DNA of 64,000 nt from Ciborinia camelliae (Eukaryota > Ascomycota > Leotiomycetes > Helotiales > Sclerotiniaceae): contig JANPYM010000009.1 of NCBI GenBank assembly GCA_025890175.1, positions 474,439-538,438 of the forward strand. Reading direction: 5' to 3'. Positions 21,258 to 31,464 of this stretch are shown here, piece after piece (positions within the stretch are counted from its first letter, which is position 1; every line of letters starts with the position of its first letter). The notes beneath the pieces are model-generated. The model had not been told where the DNA came from, did no database searches, and saw only the letters and a program-made list of their open reading frames with translations. Both the position numbers and the translations under genes were made by a program.

Positions 21258-21470
21258 TCTGGAATGTGCTCTTCTGAAATATGCTCTAAAATATGCTCTT
21301 CTCGCATATGAGAAACTGAAATATCATCTTCTCGCGGAACCAGTATGAGTCTCACAACCCAGGCTCCTGATCTGTAATATCAGATTTCACTGATCAGTGT
21401 TGTATATGCATCTTGAAGACATTTCATTGATCTACCAAATCGTATCCTATGCCTATAGCTCCACATCCAT

Positions 21471-21606
21471 CCCCATATCCCCATATCCCCATATCCCCAT
21501 ATCCCCATATCCCCATATCCCCATATCCCCATATCCCCATATCCCCATATCCCCATATCCCCATATCCCCATATCCCCATATCCCCATATCCCCATATCC
21601 CCATAT
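21471..21606. repeat. 8-bp tandem repeat (CCCCATAT)17
   Basis: Seventeen perfect 8-bp units. All frames read through, so the long open frames on both strands here are artefacts of the repeat. Confidence 0.95.
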
Positions 21607-21891
21607 CTTCATATCTCCATCTCACGTCTTTTACTCCTTTGTGCGACGAAGTGTTTGTGATTCGTGTCGCATAAACAACCAGAGGACGATGCAGACGAAG
21701 CCCTTGGTGATAGATCATGTCGCACAATCGACCAGAGGGCGATGAATCAGGGGTAGTTTTCTCAAGTCACATGAGCACTAAACTAGCGTAGTATTAGCTT
21801 AGGACCTGGCTTATGCAATACCCACAGAGCTTGAAACAAAGCCTTGGGGGGGCGCGTGCTTCCCTGAGGGCGATAGATCATGTTGCACAAT

Positions 21892-22151
21892 CGACCAGAC
21901 GAGAAGGTCGCAGCCGTTGGTATCGATAAGGTATCTATAACTGCCACTGAGACTGTCGACCAGACGAGAAGGTCGCAGCCGTTGCTATCGATAAGGTATT
22001 TGTAACTACCACTGAGACTGTCGACCAGACGAGAAGGTCGCAGCCGTTGCTATCGATAAGGTATTTGTAACTACCACTGAGACTGTCGACCAGACGAGAA
22101 GGTCGCAGCCGTTGGTATCGATAAGGTATCTGTAATTACCACTGAGTCTGT
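21892..22151. repeat. 65-bp tandem repeat, four copies
   Basis: Units start at 21892, 21957, 22022 and 22087 with CGACCAGACGAGAAGGTCGC and end with CACTGAGACTGT. A related partial motif, GATAGATCATGT(C/T)GCACAATCGACCAGA, stands ahead of the array at about 21870 and again near 21709. Differences among units are a few single bases. Confidence 0.92.
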
Positions 22152-22469
22152 ATACAACCATTGTAAATATTGCAGCTTGAAGAAGCCTTCAACGTATGAA
22201 GATTTCTTATGGTTGGTTCTAACTTGGAAACTCATGGCCTCTTTGATCGGGAGAAGCTGTCATCAATATAAATATTGCAGCTTGAAGAAGTTTCGACCTA
22301 AACAATGTATTGTCAGTGAGATATTCGGATGATAGCCACTGAGACTGAAGTACGTTACCTTCGAAGCTCTCGAAGCAACCTCTCACGGAAGATTGAGAAT
22401 CAAAAGACTCATGAATCAAAATACTTGAGAGTCAAAAGACTCAAGTTTTATCAAACGCGAATATCTGTA

Positions 22470-23292
22470 GATACTGGTGTGGGCGCAAGGCCGAAGGTTC
22501 TGTTTGAGCGTAGTATGAACCGTCTCCCATTGAGGGTAAAGGGCGCGGCGTGGGCAGCCGAAGATACCAGTGTGAGCCCAAGGCCGAAGGTTCTATTTGA
22601 GCGTAGTATGAACAGCCTCCATTCGAGGGAATTCGGTGTGTTATGAAACCCCGAAGATACCAGTGTTAATGAAATATCGGAGGTTCTGTCTGAGCAGTGT
22701 TCTACTTAGTATACTACCGTACAACGGTGGCGCGTATTGAGGATCTAATACGGCATATCGTATATATGAAAAGTGAATTATATTATTTGCGTAAATATCA
22801 TCTAATACGGATATCTATAAGAATATATTGAAATACTAGAAAAATACTGAAATACTAAAAAAACATTGAAATTTCTAGATTTCATTATCGATTTTTGAAG
22901 CTATTCCCATTTTTGAAGTTATTCCCAAAGATTTGAAGCTATTCCCAAATTTTTGAAGCTATTTCCAGGAATTTGAAACAGATAATGTTGCAAGGAATTG
23001 ATTGAAAAATGGGAATAGCTTCAAATTGGGGTGCGGCAAATGCCGAACCAATAGGAACTTCGTATTTGCGTATCTTATCAGTGGTATTCAATATTATAAT
23101 AATATGCAATATTTTCAGTAGTATGGAATTCAATATCACATACCTAGATACATTTCAAAAATGTAGAATTTACCACTATACGGGCCCGTATACGGAATAC
23201 GGGAAATACTAAGTAGAACACTGTGTCTGAGCGTGATATGAACAACCTCCAGTGTGGGCACAGGGCCAAAGGTTCTGTCCGAGTGTGGATGA
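22470..23292 (+). repeat. Dispersed repeat of about 70-90 bp, four copies
   Basis: Copies sharing GATACCAGTGTG, AAGGCCGAAGGTTCTGT, TTGAGCGTAGTATGAAC and CCTCCATT lie at about 22470-22535, 22563-22632, 22656-23256 (split by the hAT-like insertion) and 23252-23292 (partial). They give an empty-site reference for the insertion. Confidence 0.8.
22695..23223. mobile_element. Non-autonomous hAT-like element with 8-bp target duplication
   Basis: A 529-bp element whose ends are perfect 18-bp inverted repeats (CAGTGTTCTACTTAGTAT). It is flanked by the exact 8-bp direct repeat TGTCTGAG at 22687-22694 and 23224-23231. CAGTG ends plus an 8-bp duplication are hallmarks of the hAT superfamily. It interrupts a copy of the dispersed repeat; two uninterrupted copies (near 22500 and 22590) show GTTTGAGCG/ATTTGAGCG at the joint, so the pre-insertion site is known. 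There is no transposase frame. The interior carries four variants of TTTTTGAAGCTATTCCCA near 22890-22970 and an inverted copy (GGGAATAGCTTCAAA) near 23012. Confidence 0.9.
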
Positions 23293-23387
23293 TATTGTAT
23301 TGTAAAGCTCCAATGCGTTCAGGATTTGATACCCTTCTGCAAGAGTCACAATCTGCCATTTGATCTAGATCGATTCCTCCTCTTTGT

Positions 23388-23786
23388 AATGGGGACGGCG
23401 AAAAGAAACTTCAGAACGAATGGAAAAATCATCACATATCCCATAAAGGAATTTTCGTTCCGGGGTTGAAGCTCCGTGTAAGATGTGATGAATTTATAGG
23501 ACTATTAGCAATAGATCTCCTTCCTCTTGTCCAGAAGGTAGATCTTACAAGACTTCATACGATTGCCCCGGACAACTACCCAGATGTTCGGTCAGTAGAC
23601 GTATGCAACAAAATGTTCACCACAATCAGTCTACCGACATTCGAGGGTAATCCAGTTTTCAAGATTATCATGCATAGGACTAAGGAAGCCAGAGAGTCGG
23701 AGGGTTTGTTACTCCATGACACACTCGATGATGATAGGTCTACTACCGATAGTCCAATTCCACTCCGAACAAGTTTGTGCCCGTGA
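23388..23786 (+). pseudogene. Truncated, diverged relative of the 18562-19455 gene
   Basis: Translation aligns over about 95 residues with the N-terminal third of the 18562 gene: NGDGEKKLQNEW against WTEDDELRLREEW, LKLRVRCDEF against ALLRRCEKLL, IDLLPLVQKV against PDLLPFGQSV, and VCNKMFTTISLPTFEGNPVF against VNMSAAISLPAFDKNPEFF. After that the similarity ends and a TGA closes the frame. There is no ATG at the equivalent start (AAT/GGG instead), so this is probably a dead fragment of the family. Identity is low, so the duplication is old. Confidence 0.6.
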
Positions 23787-25957
23787 ATACAGAGCAACGT
23801 AAGTCTATTGACTTCAAGATGACATTGGGTGGAAATGGTATGGATTTAAGAGAGGAATGAAGTGTAATAGCTTTGATTGTGGGTGGAAAAAAACAGGCTT
23901 ACTACTAGAGTTATGACTTTGCGCGCGAATGTACAAACTCATGAATGCATATAAAAAAAAGTATTCAATATTTGCATTTTCTGCCTTCGGAGACCCCAGG
24001 CTCTTGAAATTTAAATATCACTAACTTATACTTCATGCACCGTTGTGAAATGCCATTTCGTACCATTCATCATGGCACCAAGGAAATTGGTGTTGCATGG
24101 TGACAATGAACACCACCTTCCAACACCTGCGTTTGGGCCCCTGGTCTCTTGATGGACACTTGATGGTATCTTTCTTCCGCATTTATTAAGTGAAGTATTC
24201 TTGTAATTGATTGAGCGATGATTTATGGAGGGCATTTTTTCGTCAAATTAAATGGTCTATGCCGGATGAACGAGCATGCACTCCGGCATAAACATCAGGA
24301 GAACACTGCTATATCGCATTCATAATGTGCTCACCCCTTAAAGGTCCTTGAAGCTGTTCACTTGAACTTGGATAGCTTCTGCAGGTGTGGCCTGGTCCAC
24401 TGCTAAGCAGAGTATCAGCATTAATACTCAATACAAACTGTGTAAGGTAGTAGGTACCTAGGTATGTGAGGCTCTTCTGAGCCTGGCAAATCAGGCATCC
24501 ACTTATGTATAGGTACCTCCATATCTAATCAAGAGGCCTAACCTCTTGCAACCTCTAGCCTTCCCACATAATAAATAAGTCTTCTATAATCATCATCCTT
24601 CAATGGGAAGCGGTCCATTTTATTCTTGTCTCCGGCGATCGGAATAGTCAAATTTGTTTTCCAAGGTTATCTCGGCGGCCGCCGGAAGTTGGTAGTGCTG
24701 AGGTAAAATCGTCTCTTCACCGCTTCCCAAATAATTTATTCTGCCACGATCATCATCATTGGCGATCAAAGCAATGATTAACTTAACTCTAAACCCTTAT
24801 CTACACTACCTTCTCAACATGATAATTCACAAAGTCCGAACCGGTTAGCTTGGGATCTACTGGTACGGATTTCCAAGCTTGATATGATGCGCGTGTCAAC
24901 AGACTCTATGTGACTCTGCAAGCCATTCGAATTCTATCGACAAACAATCTTCAAGGTTACATTCCCATTCATCCCACTGAATCGGGCGACACCAACAATA
25001 TCTGGCAAGTGGTTACGCAGAAGAAGTCTCTTTCTGCACTCATCACAAGTCCCTACTCCCCGGGAATACTGCTTAGTGCTACTGCAACCATAAAAAGAAT
25101 GAGATATTTTGGTCTGTTGATTCAAGATCGGAGATCTGATCCAATGTGCACGGTGTCTGGCAACTATATCTTCAAAACGCTTGGTTAGTCGGATTATCAG
25201 CGGAGTCAATTATGGCGTCATGGAATCCCCCAATTTAGTGTGTATATAGCTTCAGGATCGTAGCATGCATGGTATTCAAGCTCCTCACTTGATTTGAGAA
25301 AAGTTGGAATCTACGAAGTGTAAGTAAGCTACTAGACAAACAGGTAATGGTACCAGATTAACTTGGACCATGACAAGATAAGGAATTTTCGAAGTTAAGA
25401 TTGTCTTCTTTGGTTCCCAGTAGGACACATTCGAGTTTCCAATGAAGCCGGATCTAAATCAGATGCAATTCTCTCTTCTTTCCCCGTTTAGTATTGCTAC
25501 TCTTCATCTGCTCTAACTAGAAAGTTTTTCAACGGGACCTTTTATATGGCTATGAGGGTATATTCTGTTCTGCTTCCTATCTTTACAAGGGACTTCAATA
25601 CCTTTTAATTGGGACCTATAATACTGACTTTTCTTATCGTCAAAACGTGCTACAAACCTAGCATGTAGCCTCACCAACCTTGATGAACCCTTTGCTCAGT
25701 CCGGTAGCTCAGTTAATAGCTTCTTAAACTATGTCAAGAGCTGGCTTTTCAGGTCCCACTTTCTTATCGAATCCCCCTCTTCATTTGCTGAGAACCTCAA
25801 ATCTAATACCCCTGTCACTTTCAACATTGGTTTGCTCTACAACTTCAACAGTTGATGGAGGGGTTTTCTTAGTCCAAACGCTAGTCGACCTTCTACTTAA
25901 TCCGTTGATGCCCCAGAGCCATCCATAAACTGTTGTATCTCGCAAAAACAAGCAAAA
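23787..25957. other. Intergenic, no gene seen
   Basis: About 2.2 kb with only scattered short frames. Includes a perfect 9-bp inverted repeat TATGCCGGA/TCCGGCATA around 24256-24290 and a TAGGTACCTAGG tract near 24450. The right end is the promoter of the peptide transporter. Confidence 0.5.
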
Positions 25958-28007
25958 ATGTCGAACCCCAAGTGAGTAGATAATTTACAAATATTCTCGC
26001 GATTGAATGCTGACTTGCCTTTCAGATCGGAGAAGCGCGGTTCTATTGGAACTAGAGTTGTCAATCGAAGGAGTCCGGATGTCAATGATCAAAGAATAAG
26101 TGGCAATACCACATCTTCTCATCAAACCCTTTTCGAGAGTTCTAAAAATGAAATATCTCCCACTACAGATGAAAGACATAGTAGTGTTGGAGGTGTGACC
26201 ATGGTCGATGGAGAAGAGGAGCCTACCGAAGAAGAAAAGAGAACTCTACGACGTGGTATGTTAACAATCATTATATGAAATCGCGAGTGATTGAGAGGCT
26301 GATTCTGTCTTAGTTGGGGAAAGTTTACCAAAGTCCGCTTGGCTGGTCGCCATTGTAGAATTGTGTGAGAGATTCTCATACTATGGCTGTGTGGGATTAT
26401 TCCAAAATTATGTTCAACGACCATTGGATGGCTCTTTGGGTCGAGGTGCTCTTGGTAATAATTCAATCTCCTGACCTCTTCATAGTTAACTGACTTTATA
26501 GGTCTGGGGCATCGAACTGCTACAGCTCTTACTGTATTCTTTTCCATGTGGTGCTACTGTATGTCTTCTTTTACCCGCTGTCCTTTTTGGTGCATTGATG
26601 ACTCATATTTTATTATTAGGTACTCCTGTTTTTGGTGCCATTGTGGCCGATCAATATCTTGGTAGATTCAAAGCCATCGTAAGCTTTGCCATCGTGTACA
26701 TGGTTGGACTCTTAGTTCTTGTCTTGACATCACTTCCAATTGCACTTGAAAACGGAGCCGGATTAGGAGGGTACATCGCAGCCATTCTGATCATTGGTGT
26801 TGGAACTGGAGGTATCAAATCTAATGTCAGTCCTCTCATCGCGGATCAATATACACGAAAAAATATGGCTATCAAAGTTCTCAAAAGTGGCGAGCGTGTG
26901 ATCATTGATCCCGCCGTTACTATCCAGCGAATTTATTTAATATTCTATTGGTGTATCAATATTGGAGCCCTTTCTCTTCTTGCAACACCTTACATGGAAA
27001 AAAACATTGGATTTTGGTCCGCATTCCTTCTATGTTTATGCGTTTTCCTGATTGGTTTCTCCATATTACTTCTCGGAAAGAAGTTGTACGTTGTTCGACC
27101 ACCTAACGGAACAATCATTACCGATGCATTCAAAGTCATGGGAACCATGATAAAATATCGAAAATTGGACGCCGCGAAACCTTCATATCAAGCCGCAAAT
27201 AACTTGCCACAAACCACTCGTTGGAATGATCAATTTGTAGACGAAGTCAAACGAGCATTGATTGCTTGCCGTGTTTTCGTCTTCTATCCTATCTATTGGC
27301 TCGTATACGCACAATTCTCCAGCAACTTCGTTTCTCAAGCCGGAGAAATGAATACTCACGGCGTCCCAAACGATCTACCCCAAAACTTCGATCCCATCTC
27401 CATCATCATCCTCGCCCCAGTCTTGGATCGTATCATCTACCCACTTTTGCGAAAGTGTAATATCAAATTCAGACCCATCGCACGTATCACATTGGGATTC
27501 ATCATTGCAAGTTTTAGCATGATGTATGCGGCTATTGTCCAGCATCTCATCTACCAAGCAGGACCTTGTTATGGGCAACCTCTCAATTGTGCCGCTGCCG
27601 TATTGCCCGATGGCAAGATCCAACCAAATGATATACATTTTGCCATTCAAATCCCAGCTTATGTCTTCATTGGAGTTTCCGAAATCTTCGCATCGGTTAC
27701 CGGCTTGGAATACGCATATACCAAAGCTCCTGTCTCGATGAAATCATTTGTTCAGGCTATGTTTTTGTTGACTAATGCCTTTGGATTTGCTTTGTGTCAG
27801 GCGTTCATCCCGTTGATTGGTCATCCTACGATTCTTTGGATGTTCGTGGGACTTTGTGGTGGATCTTTTGGCGCGGGTGTTTTCTTCTGGATCACTTATC
27901 ATAAGTTGGATGATCAAGAAGATGAATTGAATAGTCTGGACGCTAAGGCTGAGGCGGAGGAGAAGAGACTCAACAATAATACTAATACTAATACAGGGAA
28001 TGTTTAG
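25958..28007 (+). CDS. PTR2-type proton-coupled oligopeptide transporter
   Basis: Predicted 609-aa plasma-membrane di/tripeptide:H+ symporter (POT/PTR family). Five exons: 25958-25971, 26026-26255, 26314-26454, 26502-26558 and 26620-28007. All four introns (43-61 nt) have GT-AG ends and all junctions keep frame. The N-terminus is about 80 aa, soluble and acidic. The first family signature is ELCERFSYYG at aa 97-106, containing the proton-coupling ExxER motif. TPVFGAIVADQYLGRF follows, and a FYWCINIGAL block matches the second signature. About 12 hydrophobic helices and a polar C-terminal tail follow (KLDDQEDELNSLDAKAEAEE). Length is normal for fungal PTR2. The first exon encodes only four and two-thirds codons, which automated callers may miss. 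Confidence 0.92.
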
Positions 28008-28446
28008 GGTTAATGTGGTTGGTGTTGGTGTTTGGGGGGGTATATGGATTGGGCAGGTAGTGGATGTAATGTATCGGATTGTGGTAATTTCGAGGCTCCT
28101 CTAGGAGGGGGAGTATATATATATATCTGTGAAACAATACCGGTAACTATCATGTACCCGCAAACTATAACACATGTAACATCACCATAGATAAAATATA
28201 TTGTTTCACGGAGTAGTACCCAAGTGTCCATCAAACGTCTTTTAATTTCCAAGGTTGTCGTGAAATTCCAACATACTATTGCGGTCAATTTAAGAAGAGA
28301 TCCCCTAGTTTATAACCCTAGATTAGAGATTGAGAACCATTCGCTTCACACATGGAACCAAAATCTCCCATTCAAGTTTTCTCACACATAGTTTTCTCAC
28401 GCATAGTTAATAAAAAGTAGATAGATGGACGGGGTTTGGTTTTTGA
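28008..28446. other. Convergent intergenic spacer
   Basis: Shared 3' flank of the peptide transporter and the minus-strand gene at 28447. TATATATA at 28113-28122; no gene seen. Confidence 0.5.
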
Positions 28447-28631
28447 TTATCTATATTCTCCTATTAATGCATCAAGGCTGCTCTCCACTAATCCACCCAG
28501 CATATATCCCGTCATCTGCATTCCCCCAAGCCCACGACCACGACCACGACCACCTTGAGATGTTGTGGCCATCTCTTGAGGAAGCCCACTACCACGACCA
28601 CCTTGAGATGCTGTAGCCATCTCTTGGGGAA

Positions 28632-28673
<42 letters not shown>

Positions 28674-29845
28674 CTTGAGATGGTGCGGCCATCTCTTGAG
28701 TTTGACCATGGCCTTGACCTTGAGGTCGGGTTTGACTACGACCGTGGCCCTGAGGTCGGGCGTCGTTTTTTGAACCGTGAGTGGAGGGACCATCAGGGAT
28801 GCCACGTGGCATTTGAAGGGGAGGTGGGCGTTCCTTGACCTGCTGATTTGTTTTAGGGTCAATGGGCCAATTTTCTTCCTCAGCTACCCATCGATTGTAG
28901 AACTCGAGGATGTTGTGCGGACGAAGAGGCGCACGAGGTTGATTGACCCAGGCGATCAGAAACTTCCGAGCTCGAAGGAAGGTTTGTTTCCAGAGTGGAT
29001 TGGTGCCCTTCCAGTTGGATTTGAGGAGACGTGGAGGCTCGGCGATGACGTGAACCTTGAAATTTGGTTCATTATGGGTTTTAAAGTGAACCCCCAACGC
29101 ATCTCCAACCACCGCTTTCAGACGAGGTTCTGTCTTGGGACCGAGGAATGTTGCCAAATACTGGCCTCCGGGATTGTCGTTGAACGAGCAGGAGTACATC
29201 CAGGTTCCTTCCGAGTCTCTGAGGAAGAAAGGATGATCCGCATCTTTGCCAACGTATCGCACTGGATCCCTCAAGTGTGCCCCGAGCGTCGGCTTTTTCC
29301 AATCTAAAGCCACACTGCGGTCCAACTGAGGTGCTTGACCTGGTGGAAGAGGTGGGTACTGTCCTGCATTCGCGTAGCTAGGAACATCGTCCACATCGGG
29401 TTCGGATGCGGTGACCTCGGGAACATCGGGCTCACGACTTGGTGCCAAATCTAGAGGAGGCGCGGATGTCGGTTTCGTGATTGCTGGATGTGGTGGGCCG
29501 AACCATTTGCCTGGAAACTCCATCGCAACCGTCCAAAATTGAGTTGGCACTGTTGGAGCTCGGTTTAGCTTGTCTATCACATTTGGTCAGCTTCGATCTA
29601 TAGAAAAAGTTTCTTGAGGTCTTACAGAAATTTTCCCAGAGCCATTTGTCGGTCGCGAAATTGAGCCAAACAGCTTTAGGATCGGACTCGCGGTACCAGG
29701 CCTGAAAGCCCTCCCTCCGTTCCTTCCATACCCGTGCGTGATCGTCCCGCGTCCAGGTGGAATTCTGCGAGTTGAAGATAAACCACGAGGCAAAATAAAC
29801 ATCAGGCAGATACCAACGACTTGGATCTGCAGAGGCTGATGCCAT
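28447..29845 (-). CDS. Unplaced protein with Gly/Arg-rich C-terminus, two exons
   Basis: Predicted 448 aa. Exon 1 is 29845-29626 and exon 2 is 29573-28447. The 52-nt intron (donor GTAAGA, branch CTGAC, acceptor ATAG) rebuilds a TAC codon at the junction, giving WENF-Y-KLNRAPTVP. The N-terminal ~75 aa are Trp/aromatic-rich (WYLPDVYFASWFIFNSQNST). A Pro-rich acidic linker follows, then a globular block (about aa 175-320) with DHPFFLRDSEGTWMYSCSFN. The C-terminus (about aa 350-430) has three repeats of EMAxxSQGGRG, with (GR)n runs encoded by CCACGA/CCACGAC repeats; these resemble RGG-type RNA-binding or phase-separating tails. No known domain recognised. A long TAG/TTG microsatellite lies just upstream of the ATG. 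Confidence 0.65.
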
Positions 29846-29887
29846 CTTGCATGCGATCAATTCAACATTCGCGTAGCTGATTGTAGC

Positions 29888-29956
<69 letters not shown>

Positions 29957-29980
29957 TGTTGTTGTTGTTGTTGTTGTTGA
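29888..29980. repeat. (TAG)n-(TTG)n compound microsatellite
   Basis: About 22 TAG units followed by about 9 TTG units. On the minus strand this is (CAA)n(CTA)n ending about 42 bp before the ATG of the 28447-29845 gene, so it is likely in its 5' UTR or core promoter. Confidence 0.9.
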
Positions 29981-31464
29981 TGTGATTGTTCTCCAATTTA
30001 TGGAGGTATCTCGTTGTTATGTTGTTGTTGTTGCTGTGTTACAGAAAAGAGAAAGGAATTGAAAGTTCAGAAGGCGACCTCAGAATAAGAGCGAAAATTT
30101 TTCACACTAAAAATATGTTCTTCATTCACTTTTTAAAATCCCAAAAAGAACCAATCGAATCGTCATACAACTATCTAAATCCCTTATTGGTCCAATTTCG
30201 GGTAATATACCACAATCTTTGGATATTTCCAGTTTGACTAAAACTTTCCAGCAGTTCCAAGGTGGGCTTTTGTAAACCTTTACAGTAATCAGCACCTTTA
30301 CCATATTCATCAGCATACTCCAATTCACTGTTGGGAAAAGAGTGTACACCATATTGCAATTGCAGCCTTGCGTGATAAATAACACGCCTGGCACTTGAAG
30401 TAGATTGGGAACATGCCCATTGTTGGGAGAAGCTAGGTGCTTTGAGCTGGCTGTAAGATGCGTATGTCTTTTCAGATACAATAGTAGTGATTTCGTCTTT
30501 GCTAGCCAAAGCCAGAAACTCAGGGGATAGACAGAACTGAAAGGAATCTCTTTGCAAGGTGGTACCTACTAGCTAAATAACAAGATTTTTTATGAAAAGA
30601 ATCAGTTTCCATATAGCTTGGGGAGATGAAGACAATTCCCAATATAAAAAGTAGTAGAAGAATACTGCTAATACACAATATGAACCTTCAACATCCTATG
30701 ATTTCTTGTTTTGAGGGTAATAACCTCGGAAGTCACTCGGACTTTTGTTATTCCGGCCTCGTCTATATCCTCCCCTGAATCTAGAATCTAGATAGACTTC
30801 AATGCCTTTTCATAATAATCCAGACAAAAGTTACAACATATGTGAAGCAATTACTTCAAACAAAAACCATGGAAATTGCATTGTGGCTTTGCGAATTCAA
30901 TATGCCCAAGTGATGCAATCAAATTACCTATACCTAATTGGGAAATTTGGCAGACACGTGTCTAAGAGACGTTGCTATGTCGCTTGCAACCACTTGAAAG
31001 TTGAAAATAACAAACATCCCACCACAAGAAAATATTTCAACCTTCAACCTTCAACCTTCAGTTTTCATGAGATTTCCACCGCTTTTGTTTTCTTCTTCAT
31101 ATCGATCTCTTGAAGCTATCGAATTTTCATTTTCCTTGGCATCAGTCTTTCTTTGCTGAGGATACTTTCCGATTCCAAGTCTATTTTGTCGCTCTTCAAC
31201 CTTCAACCCCACCTTCATTGTATTACTATTGCTTCGTCTCATGATTGATCCCTTGAATTTGGCAAATTTTTGATTTCCTTCGAATCAGACTTTCTTTTCG
31301 AAGGATATCTATTGAACCTAAAACGAGTCTCAATCTAATCGTTGCACTTTAACCTTCAACAACCCACCACGAAATAAAATTAAAAAGTTTCTTGGTTTTC
31401 TTCTCATCCAATACTTTGCTTCTTTATTGCATATCTACAAGATCATAATTGCATCGCAGACAAA
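29981..31464. other. Intergenic, no gene accepted
   Basis: A minus-strand open stretch at 30171-30557 has no ATG and no recognisable domain. The right part (31000-31464), with repeated CAACCTTCAACCTTCA, is likely the promoter and 5' UTR of the BRCT protein gene. Confidence 0.5.

Noticed and set aside
21380..21745. Open frames rich in YPHIPISP or GYGDMGIW repeats
   Set aside because: Produced by the (CCCCATAT)17 repeat; no start context, splice or other coding evidence.
24026..24235. Minus-strand short frame
   Set aside because: 69 codons, no domain, no conserved-looking composition, surrounded by non-coding DNA.
30171..30557. Minus-strand open frame of about 128 codons
   Set aside because: No ATG, no recognised domain, and no splice partners found; left as intergenic.
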